A DNA stretch of 38,476 nt, taken from NCBI GenBank assembly GCA_022791735.1, contig JAAVZQ010000008.1:1-38476 (forward strand). The letters run 5' to 3'. A program made the translations under genes and the position numbers. Within the stretch, counting starts at the first letter, position 1, and each line of letters opens with the position of its first letter. Shown here in pieces: positions 34,042 to 38,476 of this stretch. Source of the stretch: Clostridia bacterium. Lineage in GTDB: Bacteria > Bacillota > Clostridia > TANB77 > CAG-508. Under the pieces are notes generated by a model. The model saw nothing but the letters and a program-made list of their open reading frames with translations, ran no database searches and was not told the origin of the DNA.

Positions 34042-34395
34042 CTAATCTCTTTCCTTTAATACTATTGTAATGTGACTTGTTCTCTTTCTAATTCTTACTG
34101 CAGAACCTTTTGCTGCTGGTCTAATTCTCTTTAGAGTTGGACCTTGATTTGCATATATTTCAGCAACATATAAATTTTGGCTTTTCATGTTATGATTATT
34201 TTCCGCATTTGCTATAGCTGATTTTAATAGCTTTTCAATTGTCTCTGATGCTATTTTTGGTGTAAATTTAACAATTGCTAATGCTTCATTTACATCTTTT
34301 CCTCTTATTAAATCTGCAACGATTTTTACTTTTCTAGCAGAAATTCTTGCATATTTAAGAGTAGCTCTAGCTTCAATGTTTACGTTCTCCTCCAT
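34042..34395 (-). CDS. rplV: 50S ribosomal protein L22
   Basis: 117 residues. ARISARKVKIVADLIRGK, AIANAENNHNM, GPTLKRIRPAAKGSAVRIRK. Lines the exit tunnel. Start at 34395 with AAGGAGG. Confidence 0.98.
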   Translation of the reverse strand: MEENVNIEARATLKYARISARKVKIVADLIRGKDVNEALAIVKFTPKIASETIEKLLKSAIANAENNHNMKSQNLYVAEIYANQGPTLKRIRPAAKGSAVRIRKRTSHITIVLKERD

Positions 34396-34429
34396 TTGCC
34401 CAAAACCTCCTTATTTAAACTTAATCTCT

Positions 34430-34711
34430 CTATTTTTTAACATTTGATGCTTTTTCTCCTGCATGACCTTTAAAAGTTCTTGTTGGAGCAAATTCACCTA
34501 ATTTATGTCCTATCATTTCTTCAGCAATATATACTGGTACATGTTTTCTACCGTCATGAACTGCTATTGTGTGTCCTACCATTTGTGGATATATTGTTGA
34601 TGCTCTTGACCATGTTTTTAATACTTCTTTTTTGTTTGCTTCATTCATTGCTTCTATTCTTTTTAATAGTTTAGGAGCAACAAATGGCATTTTTTTACTT
34701 GATCTTGACAT
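34430..34711 (-). CDS. rpsS: 30S ribosomal protein S19
   Basis: 93 residues. STIYPQMVGHTIAVHDGRKH and KLGEFAPTRTFKGHAGE are diagnostic. Binds 16S rRNA with S13. Confidence 0.98.
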   Translation of the reverse strand: MSRSSKKMPFVAPKLLKRIEAMNEANKKEVLKTWSRASTIYPQMVGHTIAVHDGRKHVPVYIAEEMIGHKLGEFAPTRTFKGHAGEKASNVKK

Positions 34712-34723
34712 CTTTTACCTCCT

Positions 34724-35551
34724 TTATTTACGTCTCTTAACAATAAACTTATCAGATTGTTTATGTTTCTTTCTTGTCTTGTATCCAAGTGCTGGTTTAC
34801 CCCAAGGAGTAAGTGGACCTGGTCTACCTACTGGAGCTCTACCTTCACCACCACCATGAGGGTGATCTACTGGGTTCATAACGCTACCACGAACTGTAGG
34901 TCTAATCCCCATATGTCTTTTTCTACCAGCTTTTCCAATCTTAACATTTTCATGGTCTGTATTTCCTATAGTTCCGATAGTTGCTCTACATCTAACTTGA
35001 ACTAATCTCATTTCTCCTGATGGAAGTCTTACGTGAGCATATTTTCCTTCTTTGGCCATAAGTTGTGCACTTTGTCCTGCACTTCTTACCATTTTTGCTC
35101 CTTGACCTGGATTTAATTCAATATTGTGTATTAATGTACCTACTGGAATACTTTCGATTGGCATACAATTTCCTGGTTTAATATCAACTTTTTGTCCTGA
35201 TATAACTTTGTCACCATCTTTTAATCCTTGTGGTGCAATTATATATGCTTTTGTTCCATCAGTATATTCGATAAGTGCAATGTTACTGCTACGATTTGGA
35301 TCGTATTCTATACCAATAACTGTTGCTTCCATATCATCTTTGTTACGTTTAAAATCAATTATTCTATATTTTTGTCTATTTCCTCCACCTTGATGTCTAA
35401 CTGTTATTCTTCCATAAGAGTTTCTTCCTGCATTTTTCTTTTTCTTTGCAAGTAGAGACTTCTCAGGAGTTTTCTTTGTTATTTCCTCATAAGTAGAAAC
35501 TGTCATGTTTCTTCTTGAAGGGGTGTAGGCTTTAAAATGTTTCATTCCCAT
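34724..35551 (-). CDS. rplB: 50S ribosomal protein L2
   Basis: 275 residues. SSNIALIEYTDGTKAYIIAP, SAGQSAQLMAKEGKYAHVRL, and VDHPHGGGEGRAPVGRPGPL with the conserved histidine near the peptidyl-transferase centre. Glycine-rich, yet has no in-frame CGG. Confidence 0.98.
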   Translation of the reverse strand: MGMKHFKAYTPSRRNMTVSTYEEITKKTPEKSLLAKKKKNAGRNSYGRITVRHQGGGNRQKYRIIDFKRNKDDMEATVIGIEYDPNRSSNIALIEYTDGTKAYIIAPQGLKDGDKVISGQKVDIKPGNCMPIESIPVGTLIHNIELNPGQGAKMVRSAGQSAQLMAKEGKYAHVRLPSGEMRLVQVRCRATIGTIGNTDHENVKIGKAGRKRHMGIRPTVRGSVMNPVDHPHGGGEGRAPVGRPGPLTPWGKPALGYKTRKKHKQSDKFIVKRRK

Positions 35552-35570
35552 ATTCTCTTCCTTCCCGGAC

Positions 35571-35683
35571 TTATGAAAAACTTTGTCCTTTGCGTCTAAT
35601 TTTCGCTTCGTAACTCCTCAACGTACCCTCGTACGCCTCCGGGTTCCTCGCTTAATTATCCACAAATTACTCGTTTTTGATAA
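35571..35683. repeat. Intergenic palindromic element 15
   Basis: 113 bp, arms TTATGAAAAACTTTG and CTCGTTTTTGATAA, tip CGTAC-CCTC-GTACG. Reverse orientation, upstream of rplB. The next 100 bases show no gene. Confidence 0.8.
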
Positions 35684-35786
35684 CTCCTCTTCTCTATAAT
35701 TTTACTTTGCGGATTTTTTCCTGCTCCGCCTTGCAGCTATTCTTTATTATCCCAGTATTTTCTGGTTAATCTTTATCTTACTTTAC

Positions 35787-35910
35787 GATTTTTACAAGAA
35801 TTAGTATATTGCTAGGCAAATTTGTGAAGAAACACCGGAGTCGTACTGGTGTACGTCGAGGATTTTCTTTGCAAATTTAACGACGCAAGATGCTGATTAT
35901 TGTAAAAATC
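35787..35910. repeat. Intergenic palindromic element 16
   Basis: 124 bp. Arms GATTTTTACAAGAATTAGTA and TGCTGATTATTGTAAAAATC. Core TTGCTAGGCAAATTTG, CGTACTGGTGTACGTCGAGG, AACGACGCAAGATGC. A clear type copy. Forward; the last base is the first base of the rplW stop codon. Confidence 0.88.
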
Positions 35911-36257
35911 TACGCACCCATGAATTCGTCAATTGAATCCTTATACTTCTTAGATACTTTTACTTCTTTTCCGCCTTTTCCAAGATATGTCTTATCTGCT
36001 GGGTTTGTATCTATTGTAACGATTGCTTTTTTCCAATCTGGAGTCATTCCTGCATGAGCTCCCATTCTCTTCATTTTACCTTTTACAGAAATTGTATTTA
36101 CTTTTAATACTTTAACTTCAAAAAGCTTTTCAACTGCATTTGCTATTTGTATTTTTGTAGCTTTTTTGTTAACTTCAAAAGTATATCTTCCGTTTTGTAT
36201 GTTTTCACTACTCTTTTCTGTTATTATCGGTGCAATTATAATATCCTCTGGTCTCAT
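35910..36257 (-). CDS. rplW: 50S ribosomal protein L23
   Basis: 115 residues, slightly longer than usual. PIITEKSSENIQNGRYTFEV and NAVEKLFEVKVLKVNTI are family blocks; it docks trigger factor and SRP at the tunnel exit. Start overlaps the rplD stop. Confidence 0.97.
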   Translation of the reverse strand: MRPEDIIIAPIITEKSSENIQNGRYTFEVNKKATKIQIANAVEKLFEVKVLKVNTISVKGKMKRMGAHAGMTPDWKKAIVTIDTNPADKTYLGKGGKEVKVSKKYKDSIDEFMGA

Positions 36258-36880
36258 TATGCATACACCTCCTCTAACTTCTTTATAGTATCAACTGTAA
36301 CTACAAGCTTTGTGTATTTTAATAAATCATAAACATTTATTGTATTTACTAATGTTGTCTTTACACCTTCAATGTTTCTTGCTGATTTTTGAACATTTTC
36401 ATCTTTTTCTGGTAATAGTATTAAAGCTTTCCCTTCTACTTTAAGGTTATTTAAAGCTTCAACCATTTGCTTTGTTTTAATCTCTTTAAAAGGTATTTTG
36501 TCTACTACTATTAATTCGCTCTCAGCAACTTTTGAACTTAGTACAGATTTAATTGCTAGTCTCTTTTCCTTCTTATTTACTTTATAAGTATAAGAACGAG
36601 GTTTAGGTCCTAAAGCTATACCACCTTTAATCCATTGTGGAGAACGTGTACTACCTTGTCTAGCTCTACCTGTTCCCTTTTGTTTCCAAGGTTTTTTTCC
36701 ACCACCAGAAACTTCTGCTCTTGTCTTTGTACTTTGTGTTCCTTGTCTTTGATTAGCTTGATAGTTCACAAGTACACTGTGTACTATATTTTCATTTGGA
36801 ATAATTCCAAATATCTCTTCATTTAAAGTTATGTCACTAACTTTTTTACCTTTTATATCATAAACATCTACTTTTGGCAT
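36257..36880 (-). CDS. rplD: 50S ribosomal protein L4
   Basis: 207 residues. Loop GKKPWKQKGTGRARQGSTRS and HSVLVNYQANQRQGT are diagnostic. L4 represses the S10 operon in some bacteria by binding its leader. Confidence 0.98.
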   Translation of the reverse strand: MPKVDVYDIKGKKVSDITLNEEIFGIIPNENIVHSVLVNYQANQRQGTQSTKTRAEVSGGGKKPWKQKGTGRARQGSTRSPQWIKGGIALGPKPRSYTYKVNKKEKRLAIKSVLSSKVAESELIVVDKIPFKEIKTKQMVEALNNLKVEGKALILLPEKDENVQKSARNIEGVKTTLVNTINVYDLLKYTKLVVTVDTIKKLEEVYA

Positions 36881-36898
36881 TTTCTATTCCTCCTTCCT

Positions 36899-37534
36899 CT
36901 ATTTTGCAGATTTAACTGTTTTCTTTATTTTTAGTATAGCTCCCTTAGGTCCTGGAACGCTACCTTTTATTAATAATACATTTTTATCTGTGTCAACTCT
37001 TACTACATCTAAGTTTTGGATTGTAACTGTTACACATCCCATATGTCCTGGAAGTTTCTTTCCTTTGAAAACTCTTCCTGGTGTAGATGTAGAACCCATT
37101 GAACCTGGTCTTCTATGATACATAGAACCATGTCCCATTGGTCCTCTTGATTGACCATGACGTTTAATAACACCTTGGAAACCTTTTCCTTTAGATGTAC
37201 CTTGAACATCTATCTTATCTCCAGCTTCAAAAACGTCTAATTTAATTTCATCCCCAACTTTAACATCTGCTAAATCATCAGTTCTGAATTCTCTTAAATG
37301 TTTCTTTAAAGCTAATTTAGATTTTTGGAAATGTCCCTTTAATGGTTTATTAACTCTTTTTTCTTTTACTTCTCCATATCCTAATTGGATACTGTTATAT
37401 CCGTCTGTCTCAACAGTTTTAACTTGAGTAACTGTACAAGGTCCAGCTTCTATAACTGTTACTGGAATAACCATACCTGTTTCATCAAATATTTGTGTCA
37501 TTCCAACTTTTTTTCCTATAATTGTTTTATTCAT
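36899..37534 (-). CDS. rplC: 50S ribosomal protein L3
   Basis: 211 residues. GKKVGMTQIFDETGMVIPVT, QGVIKRHGQSRGPMGHGSMY, GRVFKGKKLPGHMGC. Needed for 50S assembly. Start at 37534 preceded by TAGGAGAT. Confidence 0.98.
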   Translation of the reverse strand: MNKTIIGKKVGMTQIFDETGMVIPVTVIEAGPCTVTQVKTVETDGYNSIQLGYGEVKEKRVNKPLKGHFQKSKLALKKHLREFRTDDLADVKVGDEIKLDVFEAGDKIDVQGTSKGKGFQGVIKRHGQSRGPMGHGSMYHRRPGSMGSTSTPGRVFKGKKLPGHMGCVTVTIQNLDVVRVDTDKNVLLIKGSVPGPKGAILKIKKTVKSAK

Positions 37535-37634
37535 CTTATCTCCTAACTATTGGCTGATATTTTATATTTCATTTATACATTAAATGTTATACCAGCTTGG
37601 TTTTTACTAATTTATAATATCTGAATTCTAGATA

Positions 37635-37964
37635 CTATAATTTCATTTCAATATCAACACCAGCAGGTAAGTCTAATTTCATTAGGCTATCAACTGTTTT
37701 TTGTGTTGGGTAAAAAATGTCAATTACTCTTTTATGTGTTCTCATTTCAAATTGCTCTCTTGAGTCTTTATATTTGTGAGGACAACGTAAAATTGTAACT
37801 ACTTCTTTTTGTGTTGGTAATGGAATAGGACCTGATACCTTAGCTCCTGTTCTCTTAGCAGTATCTACTATCTTTTCAGCAGACTGTTCTAATACAACAT
37901 GATCATAAGCTTTTAGTCTTATTCTAATTTTTTCACTACCTGCAACATTATTTTTTACTGCCAT
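37635..37964 (-). CDS. rpsJ: 30S ribosomal protein S10
   Basis: 109 residues. IRIRLKAYDHVVLEQSAEKI and the MRTHKRVIDIFYPTQKTVDS block. First gene of the cluster; start at 37964 with AAAGGAGG. The str operon genes (fusA, tuf) that often precede it are absent; a transposase fragment lies beyond the leader. Confidence 0.98.
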   Translation of the reverse strand: MAVKNNVAGSEKIRIRLKAYDHVVLEQSAEKIVDTAKRTGAKVSGPIPLPTQKEVVTILRCPHKYKDSREQFEMRTHKRVIDIFYPTQKTVDSLMKLDLPAGVDIEMKL

Positions 37965-38274
37965 AGTATAAATTCCCTCCTTTTTAGATAAAAAGATGAA
38001 GCTAGTTTGCTATCGCAAACTGCCTACTTACGCTGTAAAGAGCAAAGCTCTAACAGCCTAAGCAACCTTGGCAAGTTTTAAAACGCATCCTGGTGTTTCT
38101 ATACACTCTATTATATAATCCCAAGTTTTATAGTACTTTCTTGGGATAAGCGTTCATTATTTAATAAAAACTTATCGCCTTGGTCTTAGCCACGACATGC
38201 TCCATAGAAGTTCCCTCCATCACTTACGGGAGTAAGCGTGTAGCCACATTCTACTTCAACGCAAATTTTCGTAC
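37965..38274 (-). promoter_or_regulatory. Leader RNA of the S10 operon
   Basis: About 310 nt lie between the likely transcription start and rpsJ. The minus strand can form several stems: CTTAC-TCCC-GTAAG, CGATAAG with CTTATC, ATCCCAAG with CTTGGGAT, GAGC-TTT-GCTC inside CTGTTA/ACAGC, and AGTTTGC-GAT-AGCAAACT before the ribosome binding site. A 14-codon reading frame (MEHVVAKTKAISFY, preceded by GGAGGG) is possible but unproven. Feedback control by a ribosomal protein is inference; I do not recognise a known leader family. No other gene is visible in 37965-38365. Confidence 0.6.
37995..38072. repeat. Intergenic palindromic element 17 (in the S10 leader)
   Basis: On the minus strand GCTTAGGCTGTTA, GAGC-TTT-GCTC, TTACAGCGTAAGTAGGC resembles the centre of element 8, with paired base changes. 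Shorter than the others and without the outer arms. It lies 20-100 nt upstream of the rpsJ ribosome binding site and may be part of the leader. Confidence 0.55.
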
Positions 38275-38280
38275 TTAATT

Positions 38281-38309
38281 ATTATACAATGCTTCTCTCC
38301 GTATGTCAA
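38281..38309 (-). promoter_or_regulatory. Promoter of the S10-spc-alpha cluster
   Basis: Minus strand TTGACA (38304-38309) and TATAAT (38281-38286) with a 17-nt spacer: full consensus for the housekeeping sigma factor, suited to a very highly expressed operon. Confidence 0.88.
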
Positions 38310-38365
38310 GCAGTTTTGTAATTTTTTTTTAATTATTATAAATTGCAATAATAAATTTCCGTTTT

Positions 38366-38476
38366 TTAAGCACATAATTTTTCCAAGATTTGGTTGGTGC
38401 TTTTATATTTAAACATAGCTCTTGGATAATTATTTATCCAATCTTCTACACGCTGTATAAATTCTTCTGTAATTGA
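38366..38476 (-). CDS. Transposase C-terminus (partial, runs off the right edge)
   Basis: 36 residues are visible: SITEEFIQRVEDWINNYPRA then MFKYKSTNQILEKLCA and stop. The WINNYPRAMFKYKS pattern resembles the end of DDE transposases of the IS30 type or similar. The start is outside the window. It points to an insertion sequence directly upstream of the ribosomal cluster. Family assignment is uncertain. Confidence 0.55.
   Translation of the reverse strand, partial: SITEEFIQRVEDWINNYPRAMFKYKSTNQILEKLCA

Noticed and set aside
20366..35910. Palindromic elements as ordinary rho-independent terminators
   Set aside because: They lack T tracts, are far longer than terminators, and sit inside the ribosomal operon where full termination would be lethal. 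True terminators with T tracts are seen elsewhere.
15076..38072. CRISPR array
   Set aside because: The repeats are separated by genes and are palindromic elements of over 110 bp; there is no regular repeat-spacer pattern and no cas gene.
38180..38235. Short reading frame in the S10 leader as a real gene
   Set aside because: Fourteen codons with a plausible binding site only; no support beyond that, so it is mentioned within the leader entry.

Overview
The window is a low-G+C, Clostridia-like Bacillota chromosome segment, probably from an uncultured gut-type lineage. The evidence is the AT-rich codon use, the GGAGG-type ribosome binding sites, a complete S10-spc-alpha ribosomal protein cluster, zinc-ribbon forms of S4, S14, L24 and L36, and a zinc-LID adenylate kinase. 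Nearly every gene is on the minus strand. No rRNA, tRNA or CRISPR array was seen.

Layout, left to right. A G+C-richer, unrecognised ORF at the left edge (plus strand) ends at a perfect hairpin. Then, all on minus: metK, a GH15 glycosidase, an MBL/beta-CASP nuclease, an unrecognised coiled-coil protein and ftsK; a DUF4143-type AAA ATPase; a pilin-like cysteine-rich protein divergent from a small XRE regulator (plus strand) with three operator-like palindromes between them; pgi, ppaC, deoD; a Phd-type antitoxin between direct repeats; htrA, cdaA and a small membrane protein. From 20.5 kb to the right edge lies rplQ-rpoA-rpsD-rpsK-rpsM-rpmJ-infA-map-adk-secY-rplO-rpsE-rplR-rplF-rpsH-rpsZ-rplE-rplX-rplN-rpsQ-rpmC-rplP-rpsC-rplV-rpsS-rplB-rplW-rplD-rplC-rpsJ (reverse of transcription order; rpmD absent). 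It is driven by a near-consensus promoter and a leader of about 310 nt. A transposase tail marks the right edge.

Main observation: eight genes (metK, GH15, MBL/beta-CASP, the coiled-coil gene, ftsK, the AAA ATPase, cdaA, rplO) look frameshifted, thirteen breaks in all. Every break falls exactly on an in-frame CGG codon. Skipping its C and reading the next three bases as GGN (glycine) restores the family sequence in all cases where I can recognise the family. One gene needs six such events. I found no in-frame CGG that must be read as arginine in any other minus-strand gene, in the XRE gene or in the small membrane protein, while CGG is frequent out of frame. The simplest reading is that CGG has lost its arginine meaning here and CGGN is decoded efficiently as glycine with a +1 shift, as a four-base codon or an equivalent A-site event. 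Sequencing error is the main alternative; phase, amino-acid outcome and depletion from highly expressed genes argue against it.

Second observation: about seventeen intergenic imperfect palindromes, mostly 113-126 bp, lie in both orientations, many inside the ribosomal protein operon. Their arms differ between loci yet stay complementary, often run into the stop codon of the preceding gene, and show compensatory base changes.
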